Below, one piece after another: positions 26,972 through 36,500 of a stretch of DNA of 64,000 bases; the first letter of the stretch is position 1, and the number at the start of each line of letters is the position of its first letter. Made by a program: the position numbers and the translations under genes. Source of the stretch: Nostoc sp. CHAB 5824 (GTDB lineage Bacteria; Cyanobacteriota; Cyanobacteriia; Cyanobacteriales; Nostocaceae); the NCBI RefSeq assembly GCF_020829665.1, contig NZ_JAIVFT010000001.1, forward strand, positions 372,001-436,000. The letters run 5' to 3'. Below the pieces are notes generated by a model. It ran no database searches. It was not told where the DNA came from and saw nothing but the letters and a program-made list of their open reading frames with translations.

Positions 26972-28030
26972 TTAATTTCCGGTTTTTTCTTGGCAACTTG
27001 CATTGAAATTAAAACTTTGACATTCTTTAGCTTCCACTAATTGCCTAACCGTATCACTAGGGTGACAACCGATCAAAGTTGCCCCTATTGCAGCCAGTGT
27101 AACAACAGTAGCTAGTCCCAACAAAGTAGCTCGTTTTCTAGGTTTGATTGTCCTGATTAAGTTATCTATCCCAGTGGCGCTACCAATAACCTCAATTGAC
27201 CGAAGTGCTTTTAAAGCAATAGCCGCATTAGCATAGCGCCGTTTTCGGTTGCGTTCCACCATTTTCATTAACCACGACCGGAAACGCGGGCTGATGTGAG
27301 GAACTAATTGCTGGAAATTAAAGCGATAGTTATCATCAATTAATTTCCCAATCTCAACAGAAGGAGTATTAGTAAGTAAGCAAATCAGTGTTGCTCCTAA
27401 ACTATATAAATCTGATGCCTCAGTCAGGGAATGACCAAACTGTTCCTCTGGTGGCATAAAACCCGGAGTTCCTGCTACAAAGGTGCTAAGAGCTACTTTT
27501 GCACCCTGTATCCTAGCCAAACCAAAATCAACCAGATAAGCATTTAGTTGCTCATCAACCAAAATATTCTCTGGTTTGATATCTCGATGAATAATTGGCG
27601 GAACTTGCTTTTGTAGGTAAACCAAAATCTCTAAAATTGACAAAGCAATTTGCTTTATTTCTTCTGGATGAAAGCTGCTGGTTAAGCCTAAAGATGGAGC
27701 ATTTTTATGTTCTTGTACCAGATAAAAAGCCCTTGGTATTTCAAAAGAATCTACATACCGAGGGATGCGAGAATGATTGAGTTGCTGCAAAATTTCGATT
27801 TCGCGCTCATAAGCTTTCACACCGGACAAATCAGCATCCGCACGAGCAAAACAAAACTCTTTAATCACCACCTGTTGCTTAGAGTTGAGGACATTAGCTA
27901 AGTAAGTAATTCGTCCCCCTTCTCGGTTGCGTCCTAGTTCACTGATAACTTGATAACCTTGTTTGGAAAAATCTGGATGGTGATTTAAGGGAATTACCCC
28001 TTTATGTCCATTACGCACATCAAGCTCCAT
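26972..28030 (-). CDS. serine/threonine protein kinase with C-terminal membrane segment
   Basis: The 352-residue protein has an N-terminal kinase domain (about residues 20-270): VVIKEF with the ATP-binding Lys, the helix-C Glu in AYEREIEILQQL, catalytic loop HRDIKPENIL, DFGLAR and the PPE form of the APE motif. A glycine-rich loop is present in degenerate form (LGRNREGGR). Near the C-terminus a hydrophobic segment (TLLGLATVVTLAAIGATLIG) anchors it, leaving a short Cys-containing outer tail. This is the Hanks-type PKN2 class common in cyanobacteria. Starts at 28042 and 28066 are also open; MELDVRNGHKG is chosen as the shortest plausible. Target unknown. Confidence 0.85.
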   Translation of the reverse strand: MELDVRNGHKGVIPLNHHPDFSKQGYQVISELGRNREGGRITYLANVLNSKQQVVIKEFCFARADADLSGVKAYEREIEILQQLNHSRIPRYVDSFEIPRAFYLVQEHKNAPSLGLTSSFHPEEIKQIALSILEILVYLQKQVPPIIHRDIKPENILVDEQLNAYLVDFGLARIQGAKVALSTFVAGTPGFMPPEEQFGHSLTEASDLYSLGATLICLLTNTPSVEIGKLIDDNYRFNFQQLVPHISPRFRSWLMKMVERNRKRRYANAAIALKALRSIEVIGSATGIDNLIRTIKPRKRATLLGLATVVTLAAIGATLIGCHPSDTVRQLVEAKECQSFNFNASCQEKTGN

Positions 28031-28181
28031 TACACACCACATGAGTTTGATTCTGTCAAGGTGCAATTCAAAAAATTAAGATCCACTCACCCAGATTGTT
28101 AGCCCCATTTCTACTCTGCATGAGTCAAGGCGCATTGGCAGAAAGTATCTTTGCATTTATTTGCGTCTTGGCGCGAAATTG

Positions 28182-29075
28182 TTAACTTTGCGCTAGCCAA
28201 TCGACAATCTGGGCATTAACAACATCTGGAACCTCATCGTGAGGACAATGGCCGGCATTGGGAATGGGAACAATTTTAATTTCTTTGCCATTCTCACGCG
28301 CCTCTTCGTAAATCTTGGCCCCGGTAATTGGTGTCCAGGGATCGTCAGCACCCCAAATTACTAATAGAGGACGTTCTACTTTGGGCAAAAGTTCCTCTGG
28401 ACTTGGGCCAGGAGGTGCTGTGAGAATTGAAGCGAAGACTTGTTGCGCTCCTGAGTCGCAAGAGGGAGTATAAAGTAAATCAACTAATTCATCGGTGACG
28501 GCTTCACGGTTTCGGTAAACTTGGTAGAGGGTGCGGCGAATTTGGGCTTTTTGACGGATGCGGTTATAGACAAATTTACCTGTAATTGGCGATCGCACAA
28601 ACCGATTAAAAGTTGACATCACAATCCGTAGCGGTGGGTTCAATTCGTGGGGACGATGACTCAAACCACCCGCAGAGTTAATTAAAATACCACCAGCAGC
28701 AATTTCTGGATGTTCTACCAGTACTATTAAGCTCAAAAGTGCGCCGATGGAGTTGCCAATAAATACAGCAGGTTCGTGTATATGTGCTGTGCAAAAATCT
28801 TTCAGCAGTTCCACCCAAACTTCCACACTGTAATCAATGGGCGCTTTATCAGAACCGCCAAAACCTAAAAGGTCTATAGCAAATACCTGGTAGCCAGCAT
28901 CAGCTAAAACTGGGATATTTTTGCGCCAGTGCCCGATAGAAGCACCAAAGCCGTGAACCAGAACCAAAGGGCGTCCTGTACCCATGACAGTGTACTGAAT
29001 TTTGTAACCTTGCCAAGTCCAAAAGAATTTTTCAAAGGCGTCTTGGGTTGCAAGCTGCTGTGTCGTTACAGTCAT
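28182..29075 (-). CDS. alpha/beta hydrolase (Ser nucleophile)
   Basis: The 297-residue protein has the alpha/beta hydrolase layout: LVHGFGASIGHW oxyanion region, IDLLGFGGSDKA, nucleophile elbow IGNSIGALLSL with Ser, acid in WGADDPWTP and His in AGHCPHDEVP. The strong VLVHGFGASIGHWRKNIP start is typical of cyanobacterial and plastid hydrolases related to pheophytinase or lipase-like enzymes. No signal peptide is seen. It is convergent with nothing close and 107 bases downstream of the end of the kinase reading frame. The exact ester substrate is unknown. Confidence 0.85.
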   Translation of the reverse strand: MTVTTQQLATQDAFEKFFWTWQGYKIQYTVMGTGRPLVLVHGFGASIGHWRKNIPVLADAGYQVFAIDLLGFGGSDKAPIDYSVEVWVELLKDFCTAHIHEPAVFIGNSIGALLSLIVLVEHPEIAAGGILINSAGGLSHRPHELNPPLRIVMSTFNRFVRSPITGKFVYNRIRQKAQIRRTLYQVYRNREAVTDELVDLLYTPSCDSGAQQVFASILTAPPGPSPEELLPKVERPLLVIWGADDPWTPITGAKIYEEARENGKEIKIVPIPNAGHCPHDEVPDVVNAQIVDWLAQS

Positions 29076-29137
29076 TATTAAGATTAATAAAGTGTTTCTT
29101 TAATATAGTAATGTTCTCTGACCTCATAACTTTGCAC

Positions 29138-29157
29138 AGACGCGATTAATCGCGTCT
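29138..29157. repeat. perfect 20-bp palindrome
   Basis: AGACGCGATTAATCGCGTCT is its own reverse complement. The same palindrome occurs at 30968-30987. Both flank the SLH-protein gene (29259-30953), one before it and one after it. Confidence 0.9.
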
Positions 29158-29258
29158 CTCCCCACTGATTTAGATGTTAGTTTCCTCCACCCCAAGGGAT
29201 TAATAAGTCAAGGGATATCTAATACCCCTGTGACTTTTTAGACGAATGGTAGTGTGAG

Positions 29259-30953
29259 ATGAAATACATGAATCAAAGTTACTTTGCTCAAATGAGCAAG
29301 TTTGTTCTGGCTGCAACCTCTGCGGCAATATTTTCGCCAATAGCTTCTGCCTATGCAACTTCAGGGTTCTCTACCACCGTCGCCCAAATATCTGATAATT
29401 CTACAAGTCAACAACTTTTAGCCGAGAAGAAAGTAGAAACAAGGAGCCGTACTACTACTATTGAGCGGCAAACTATTACCACAGAAAGCCGTAATAGTAC
29501 TGTTTCTGCAAAAGGGAAAAAAACAGGTTTTAGCCTTGCCATTTGGGAACCATCTGGTAACTTGTCAGAGGTGATTGCTCGCATTTCTGTCAAGAGTAAA
29601 GGTGGCAAGGGCTATTTAAAAGAGCGGTTTTTGGGTGATTACAAGTACAAGATTAAGCAAAAAGCAAAATTTGCTAAGGGGTTAAAAGCTAGCGATCGCA
29701 TCGTCGTGCGATTGTATGATGTTCAAAACCGCTTTATTGGCTACAGCGAATTTGAGTGTTTGTCGGCAAATACCACAGTTAACCTGGTTTTGTCAGCCAA
29801 ACCTACAGAATACCAAGTCGTTCGCACTGTTTATGGTGTTGATGCTGACCAAAACGGCACTATTGACGCAGGTACCACCACCTATGATTACTTCACCCAA
29901 GTCAACGACCAACGTGTTAGTTTTCTAAGCAGCTCCCAAACCTTCCAAGGTAGTCAGTTCCAAGTAGAAGGTTTGTCAAAAATTGCAGGAACCAGCGTTT
30001 ATCCCGTCTCTTTCACTCAGGGTGAGTATGCTTTAGTGCGTCAGTCGTTCGTTAGCGCCTTTAGTTCTGACTTGGCAGAGGCTTTGCAAGCTACTCCTGG
30101 CAGCTTGGTACAGGTGATTGAAGTCAGCGATAACTCTAGCTACGACATCAGTCAAATGCTGATGAATTATCGCCAAGTCGGGATGTCTCGCGCTCTCCAG
30201 GTTGGATTTTCTGATGTTTCCACAGACTATTGGGCTAAAGATTTTATTGCCGAATTAGCCTCGATGGAAATTCTCGAAGGTTTTCCTGATGGGACTTTCC
30301 GCCCTGATGCACCAGTAACTCGTGCCCAATTTGCGGCAATGCTGCGAAAAGCGTTTGCCAAGGGGAAAATTCGCCAAGCGATCAAATTTAAAGATGTCTC
30401 AACTCAATATTGGGCTTACAATGCCATCAGCGAAGTTTATCAAATGGGCTTTTTAAACGCTGTTATTGGCAAGGATTTCAATCCCAGCCAAAGCCTTTCT
30501 CGCCTTGACATTTTGGTAGCATTAGCGCGGGGATTAAATTATCAAACCAGTGGTTCTACAGACACAATCTTATCTGTTTACAGCGATGCAACTACTATTC
30601 GTCGTGAATATCGCAGTCTGATTGCTGCTTTGACACAACGCGGTATAGTGGTCAACTATCCCAATGTGAAGATGCTAAATGCTGAACGCGTAGCAACTAG
30701 GTCTGAAGTGTCTGCTTTGCTATACCAAGCTCTGTCTAGCACTGGACAGGTAGCAAACATTTCCTCGCAGTACGCCGTTGGACAACAACAAGTTGCAATT
30801 GAGGAGCAGACTGAAACTTCGACAGAGAGCGTGAAACCCCGTCGCCATTGCAACCAAGGAATTGGTAATGGGGCTGAGGGCTGTGACCCAGGCAATTCGC
30901 GCCCTCACGGTGGCAGTAACGATGAAGGTGGACGCACCCCTGGTAATAAGTAA
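29259..30953 (+). CDS. exported protein with SLH domains
   Basis: The 564-residue protein has a signal peptide (hydrophobic about 15-31, cleavage near AYA-TSG). Residues 75-310 form an uncharacterised beta-rich region. Three S-layer-homology domains follow from about 320: FSDVSTDYWAKDFIAELASM with EGFPDGTFRPDAPVTRAQFA, then FKDVSTQYWAYNAISEVYQM, then a degenerate third. SLH domains bind pyruvylated cell-wall polymers or sit in outer-membrane porin-like proteins of cyanobacteria. The C-terminal tail (CNQGIGNGAEGCDPGNS) is Gly/Asn-rich with two cysteines. Surface or periplasmic wall attachment is inferred; there is no porin barrel signature. Confidence 0.85.
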   Translation: MKYMNQSYFAQMSKFVLAATSAAIFSPIASAYATSGFSTTVAQISDNSTSQQLLAEKKVETRSRTTTIERQTITTESRNSTVSAKGKKTGFSLAIWEPSGNLSEVIARISVKSKGGKGYLKERFLGDYKYKIKQKAKFAKGLKASDRIVVRLYDVQNRFIGYSEFECLSANTTVNLVLSAKPTEYQVVRTVYGVDADQNGTIDAGTTTYDYFTQVNDQRVSFLSSSQTFQGSQFQVEGLSKIAGTSVYPVSFTQGEYALVRQSFVSAFSSDLAEALQATPGSLVQVIEVSDNSSYDISQMLMNYRQVGMSRALQVGFSDVSTDYWAKDFIAELASMEILEGFPDGTFRPDAPVTRAQFAAMLRKAFAKGKIRQAIKFKDVSTQYWAYNAISEVYQMGFLNAVIGKDFNPSQSLSRLDILVALARGLNYQTSGSTDTILSVYSDATTIRREYRSLIAALTQRGIVVNYPNVKMLNAERVATRSEVSALLYQALSSTGQVANISSQYAVGQQQVAIEEQTETSTESVKPRRHCNQGIGNGAEGCDPGNSRPHGGSNDEGGRTPGNK

Positions 30954-30962
30954 TACCATTTT

Positions 30963-31400
30963 TTAAGAGACGCGATTAATCGCGTCTCTAGCTTGCTCGA
31001 CTGTAAAATTCACTACCTGACCATAAGAAATTTCCAGGGTATGACCATCTGGGTCTCGAAGATAAGCCCAATAACCAACGGGAGGGCCCCAGTCATTTGG
31101 CCCAGCCAGCAGTATTCCCTCAGTGCGTGCCTCATTGCACAGGCGAGTAACTTCCTCACGATTCTGATAAGCTACCCCAAGATGGGATTGTGGTAAGAGT
31201 GCGCCTTCTACTTTAGCTACTTTAATTAGGACAATCACAAAAGGTCTAGTCAGGTCACTAATCCAAGCAACATCTGATTGAGTTGCTTGATCAATGCGAT
31301 GATGCACGACTGTCATCTGGGCATACTTTGCATAAAATGAGATACTTGCATCAACATCACTGACTGCAAGTGCTATGTGGGTAAAACCAAGATCAGACAT
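30963..31400 (-). CDS. VOC-superfamily (glyoxalase/dioxygenase-like) protein
   Basis: The 145-residue protein is a single two-module VOC fold: HIALAVSDVDASISFYAKYA at the start, a metal-ligand His near residue 7, HLGVAYQNREEV in the middle, and YLRDPDGHTLEISYG with His and Glu ligand candidates near the end. The start at 31400 (MSDLGFTH) is preferred over the longer open frame from 31454. The last nine codons (ARDAINRVS) and stop come from a dispersed palindrome, so the natural C-terminus was replaced or extended. The family includes lyases and dioxygenases; the reaction is not predictable. Confidence 0.85.
   Translation of the reverse strand: MSDLGFTHIALAVSDVDASISFYAKYAQMTVVHHRIDQATQSDVAWISDLTRPFVIVLIKVAKVEGALLPQSHLGVAYQNREEVTRLCNEARTEGILLAGPNDWGPPVGYWAYLRDPDGHTLEISYGQVVNFTVEQARDAINRVS
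30966..30989. terminator. palindrome between convergent genes, probable bidirectional terminator
   Basis: A perfect 24-bp palindrome with the AGACGCGATTAATCGCGTCT core lies 13 bases after the SLH gene stop and inside the 3' end of the convergent VOC gene. For leftward transcription it is followed by AAAATGG on the opposite side, a moderate T-run. It also encodes the final VOC residues. Confidence 0.55.
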
Positions 31401-31475
31401 AAAAAACTCCGTGTGTAGACTTAATAGGACAAATGTAGGTAAGCTGTCGCCCATTTAACTTGCACATTTTTTTGT

Positions 31476-31516
31476 GTTAACTGCTGACTGTTGACTGTTA
31501 ACTGTCAGCAGTTAAC
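31476..31516. repeat. 13-bp inverted repeat
   Basis: GTTAACTGCTGAC (31476-31488) and GTCAGCAGTTAAC (31504-31516) pair perfectly across a 15-base loop that itself contains TGTTGACTGTTA. It lies between the divergent VOC and MBL-fold genes. It is either a repeat-derived hairpin or a regulator site. Confidence 0.6.
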
Positions 31517-31629
31517 AAACCTCATGAGTTATTGTGTAATTTAAAGGCGTAATAGCTTATTGGCCTGAGTACTTACTAAGAAAGCTGACACGATTGATAA
31601 TGAAGGTAGGCGTTATCTTCACAAAATTT

Positions 31630-32409
31630 ATGTTTTTAACTTGGTTAGACAGCAACTCTTGGCTCCTGGAAATCGGCGGGAAACGAATACTAATTGACCC
31701 TTGGCTGGTTGGTTCGTTGATTTTCAGCAATTTGGATTGGCTGTTTAAAGGTTCGCGATCGCAAAATCGCCCAATCCCAGATAATATCGATCTGATCTTG
31801 CTGTCTCAAGGTTTAGAAGACCATACTCACCCACCAACGCTCAAGCTGCTGGATCACAGCATCAAGGTTGTAGCTTCTCCCAATGCTGCCAAGGTAGTAC
31901 AGAAATTAGGTTACACCCAGGTAACAGTATTGCCTCATGGTGAAACTTTTACTTTAAATAATCAAGTTGAAATCAAGGCTTTCCCCGGTTCATCCATTGG
32001 CCCCACTCTGGTGGAAAATAGTTATCTCCTCAAAGAATTGGAGAGTGGTTTAACTGTATACTATGAGCCTCATGGGGATCATTCTCCACAACTTCAGCCA
32101 GCTGCACCCATTGATGTAGTGATTACACCGTTTATTGACATGACGTTGCCTTTACTTGGGCCAATTATTAAAGGAAACAATAGTGCCTTGGAAGTAGTAA
32201 AGTCTTTACAGCCTCAAGTAATATTACCGACTGCGGCTGGTGGGGATGTGGCGTTTGAGGGATTACTGATGAAACTCATTCAAACTAAAGGAAGTGCTGA
32301 AGAATTTCGTTCGTTACTTGAGAAAAACAATCTTTCAACACGGATACTTGAGCCAAAACCAGGCGATCGCTTTGAATTACCATTAGAAAAACGAGCATTA
32401 GCAATCTAA
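31630..32409 (+). CDS. MBL-fold protein with altered metal motif
   Basis: The 259-residue protein resembles UlaG-like metallo-beta-lactamase-fold hydrolases: FLTWLDSNSWLLEIGGKRIL, IDPWLVG, and a late YYEPHGDHS strand. At the position of the HxHxDH metal motif it reads QGLEDH (in LLSQGLEDHTHPPT), so the first two histidines are replaced by Gln and Leu while Asp and His remain. Metal binding is therefore reduced or reorganised. ATG codons at 31600 and 31630 are both possible; MFLTWLDSN begins at the first fold strand and is preferred. Substrate unknown. Confidence 0.75.
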   Translation: MFLTWLDSNSWLLEIGGKRILIDPWLVGSLIFSNLDWLFKGSRSQNRPIPDNIDLILLSQGLEDHTHPPTLKLLDHSIKVVASPNAAKVVQKLGYTQVTVLPHGETFTLNNQVEIKAFPGSSIGPTLVENSYLLKELESGLTVYYEPHGDHSPQLQPAAPIDVVITPFIDMTLPLLGPIIKGNNSALEVVKSLQPQVILPTAAGGDVAFEGLLMKLIQTKGSAEEFRSLLEKNNLSTRILEPKPGDRFELPLEKRALAI

Positions 32410-32562
32410 GCACCTAACCCTAGCAATTAGAAATCAAGGTTTTTACTGTATAGGCAAGACTTCTAGTCTCCAGAGCTAATTTTGTTCAATAGCTGAATTA
32501 TCTTGCATATATACTTCTAGCTCCTTAGTTGTCGGATTAGCTGCTTGAGATTTTCTTTCCTT

Positions 32563-33480
32563 ATGGACTTGCCAATTATTTACCACCTAGATTACATTGC
32601 TCCCCTGCCTGAAGGACATCGCTTCCCGATGTCTAAGTTCCGACAACTCTACGAATTGCTGTTAGCTGATGGTGTAGCTAATCAAGAGCAATTTCATACC
32701 CCCGAACGTCCGCCGCTAGAATTGATAGAGTTAGTCCACACTCCAAACTACGTTCAAGCTTACTGTGAGGGAACTCTAGATGCCAAAGCACAACGTCGCA
32801 TTGGTTTGCCTTGGAGTCCAGCACTAGCAAATCGTACCTGTGTGGCGGTAGGTGGTACGATACTCACTGCTAAACTGGCACTAAGTCAGGGTTTAGCTTG
32901 TAATACGGCTGGTGGAACTCATCATGCCTTTCCAAATTATGGATCTGGTTTTTGTATTTTCAACGATATAGCGATCGCCTGTCGCGTTTTACAAAAATTC
33001 AAACTCGTCCAGAAAATCCTAATTGTGGATTTAGATGTCCATCAAGGAGACGGCACCGCTTTTATCTTCCAAGACGATGAGAGTGTTTTTACTTTCTCTA
33101 TGCACTGCGAAGTCAATTTCCCCGGTACTAAACAAAACAGCGATTTAGATGTTCCTTTACCAGTGGGAATGGAGGATGATGCTTATTTACAAACTTTGGC
33201 GAATTACTTATCAGATTTATTGTCTCAAGTCAAGCCAGATTTAGTATTTTATGATGCAGGTGTAGATCCTCATATAGGCGATCGTTTGGGAAAATTAGCC
33301 CTTACCGATGCTGGCATTTTCCGCCGAGAAATGCAGGTTTTAAGTACCTGTATGAGTAGCGGTTATCCCGTCGCTTGCGTCATTGGCGGCGGTTATGCTG
33401 ATGATATGAAATCTTTAGTCTGGCGGCATTCCTTACTGCATCGGGCCGCCAGTGAAGTTTATCGCCAGCATAAACTTTGA
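32563..33480 (+). CDS. histone-deacetylase-superfamily amidohydrolase
   Basis: The 305-residue protein has the class II/acetoin-utilisation-like deacetylase core. Catalytic His pair in AGGTHHAFPNYGSGFC, zinc ligands in VDLDVHQGDGT (D and H) and in DAGVDPH (D), and the transition-state Tyr in GGGYADD are all present. Bacterial members deacetylate small molecules such as polyamines or modified lysines; the substrate here is unknown. The ATG at 32563 (MDLPIIYHLDYIAPLPEGH) is preferred to an upstream TTG. It ends 93 bases before the first giant helicase gene on the same strand. Confidence 0.9.
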   Translation: MDLPIIYHLDYIAPLPEGHRFPMSKFRQLYELLLADGVANQEQFHTPERPPLELIELVHTPNYVQAYCEGTLDAKAQRRIGLPWSPALANRTCVAVGGTILTAKLALSQGLACNTAGGTHHAFPNYGSGFCIFNDIAIACRVLQKFKLVQKILIVDLDVHQGDGTAFIFQDDESVFTFSMHCEVNFPGTKQNSDLDVPLPVGMEDDAYLQTLANYLSDLLSQVKPDLVFYDAGVDPHIGDRLGKLALTDAGIFRREMQVLSTCMSSGYPVACVIGGGYADDMKSLVWRHSLLHRAASEVYRQHKL

Positions 33481-33573
33481 TGCAGCCTCTTTTAAAGAAG
33501 CGGAAGAAGAATTTCAGAGAGTTATTGCGTAAGTTTTAAAATATAAAAACTTTGTGTGCAAAGGCAGTACTGG

Positions 33574-36500
33574 ATGAACAACGGCAAACTCAGAATCTAT
33601 GAACTATCAAAAGAATTGAATTTGGATAGCAAGAAGTTATTAGCAATTTGCGAAAAACTCAACATAGCAGTCAAAAGCCATACCAGTACAATTTCAGAAT
33701 CTGAGGCAGAACGCATTCGTTCAGTGGCAAATAAACTAACAGCAAAATCCTCGAAAACTAAAACAAACTCTGAAGATTGGGGCTATATGTTTATAGCTTC
33801 AGCAATTGATAGTTTTATCCGCCATCTTGAAGGTGAAACAGTTCTGAAATCATATCCCGAATTTAGGGAGCGGCGCGATCGCGCCAATGAGTTAATGTTG
33901 GAATGCGTCGGTAAAAAGCCTTCTCTATTTTATGTGCGTCGTAAAGGTGCGGGAAAAGAGGCAAGAGAAGAAATTTGGGATTTGACAATAGCAACAGACA
34001 GCGATGATTTTCAGTTACCCACAAGACTTGAAAAGCTCAGAAAAACATTAGGATTTAAAGCAGCTGTACCAAAAGATGGAAGCGGCGGTTTAAAAATACT
34101 GTCGGCTTACTTATTACAACCATCACGAGGACACGCCGATAGCTATGCCATACCTTGTCGCTTGCGTCTCTTAGCTAATCATCAGCATCATCTCGACATT
34201 CCACCCGCAACATTGAAACGCATCGCAGCCGCGCCAATTTGTGGCGATCATGTACCTACAGAAGATCAGCTTAAAGCTTGGAAAGCATTTTTGCAGATTG
34301 AAGAAAAAATCGCTAAAGCGCGTCAATTTTGCGTACGTTACGTAAGTCATAACTATAACTTCAAAAGGCGGATCAGTTTTGAAATTGATGTAGCCTCAGC
34401 TACCCTTGACGGCTTTTATCAAAATTCCCTTGATGTAGAAAACTTTTGGGAACGAGCGAGACGCACAAGAAACGAAGATTTAAAGCTTTTTGAAACTGCT
34501 CCTATTGGCAAAAATTGGATTAGCGGTCGTCAATTAGGGACTGTTGAGGAAATTGATCCCAACCGTTGTATTATCAGCCTCAGATTAGACCGTGACTTAG
34601 CTGAATTCATGGCAACAGAGCGTTATAAGTTGCCAGATACAGGATTTTTATGTTTTGAGGCAGTTGGTGATATTCAGCAGATTCAGCGCAAGAAAAAAGC
34701 TTTAGATGATTTGAATAATGGTTACACCCAAAATCCCTATTTAGGTAACTTTTTATTTGATGCTTCTCAGGCTAGACAAATCAAAACAACTATCGAACTT
34801 CAACCACAAGATTTGTTATTATCTTCTGCTAATCCTGGACAGAAAGCAGCAGTAGAAAAGGTACTTGCAGCTAAGGATCTTGTTCTTATCCAAGGGCCAC
34901 CAGGTACTGGTAAAACTACCGTAATTGCTGAGATTTGCTATCAAATTGCCCTTCGTGGTGGACGTACCTTAATCGCATCTCAAGCCAATTTAGCAGTAGA
35001 TAATGCCCTGAGTCGATTAGTTCACAACCCCGTAATTCGCGCTGTACGAAAAGGCAGAGCCGAGAAAGTTGGCGAAGAAGGACAGCCATTTTTAGAAGAC
35101 CAAGTGATTGGCAGATGGCTAGAAAATACAGCTTATGACTGCGAAAATAATCTCACTCAACGGCTCGAAAATATCCAAACTTTCAGTCAATTACTCGCAT
35201 CATCACAAAGATTTACAGCCTACTTCCAAGCAGAGGAAGAATTTAATCAGCAACAAATTAAATTCAATAAAAATAAGTTAAAAGTAGAGAGCGACTTTAA
35301 AAATCAGGAAAAATCTTACAACGAAACTGTAGAAAAACAGAACGAGGTTGAATCACTAATTGCAGGGCTAGAAAATATCCTCAATACTGCACCAAATATA
35401 AACTGGGAAGCTCCAGAAGTTACAGATTTCTTACCACTTCTTAAGCCTTACACAGAAGGTAACAGTTTTGTAGAAGAATTTTTAGCAAATGTTCGTCAAA
35501 CCATAAAATATACTGATGAACTTGGCTTTGTACGTCCGGCGCTTGGTGCTTTTGGTTTAGCGGTTTGGTTGCGTGAAACTGTAGCACGAGAACTTTCTGG
35601 ATTTAAAACAGGTTTGACTTATGCTCAAAATGCAAGTAAAGCTATATCAGAAGTTGCAGCATCAGTACAGATTGTCCAACAAAATTTCGCCTCATTAAAT
35701 CAGCTACAACCGGATTATCAAAAATATATTGCCAAACTGCAAAACATCCAGCAAACAATCCAGATATGGGAAAACCGCAAACGCGAAATAGATTATATTA
35801 TCTCAGCAGTTAAGGAATGGAAATCTACAGCACCTTCTCATCTTTATCAAACTTTGAAAGATTGTCAGCAATCAGGTTTACCACTAACAGAAAATTTAGT
35901 AGACTTACCACTGGGTTTGTTGATGTTTGCTAATACATTAAAATTACCAATAATACCAAAAATATACAAAATTAATTTACCAGAATGGGAAGTATTAGCA
36001 AAGGCGATCGCTTATGAGATAGACGGAGGTTTTACTGACAGGCGGGGTAAACAGCATAATTTTAGCTATTTTTTACAACAAAATTTTAGTCAGATTCCAA
36101 TGGTGCTATCAAAGAGCGATCGCACCCAATGGCAAGAAACTTATCAACAGTTTAATAACTATCAGCTACTCAACCCCAAACAGCGAAAATTACTAGTTGA
36201 AAATACCCAGGTTTTTTTAATTAGAATGCAACGCATTTATGGCGCATCTTGGGAATGGAATAACATCGACTCTACTCTTACACAGATGACACAAGAATTG
36301 CTAGATACTATTCTTGTAAATGCACGTCAATGCATTTTAAAAGTCAAAACAGAAACTGATCAACAGCTTCAGCATCTGCAACGCCAATTAAATGAACTTC
36401 AGAAAAATGAAATCAGCCAACAGCAAATATCCATTACTCAAGCTGAGGTAGAAAAAGCACAGCAAGACGCTAATTTGCAACTCGGACAAGTTGTTAATAT

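Noticed and set aside
26972..28030. the Ser/Thr kinase as the missing kinase of the Mokosh-like module
   Set aside because: It lies over 10 kb from the helicase-PLD pair on the other strand with many unrelated genes between, so no link is supported.
33483..33533. short reading frame ending EEEFQRVIA between the deacetylase-like and helicase genes
   Set aside because: It looks coding but is only about 16 codons with no start; it could be a gene remnant or chance.
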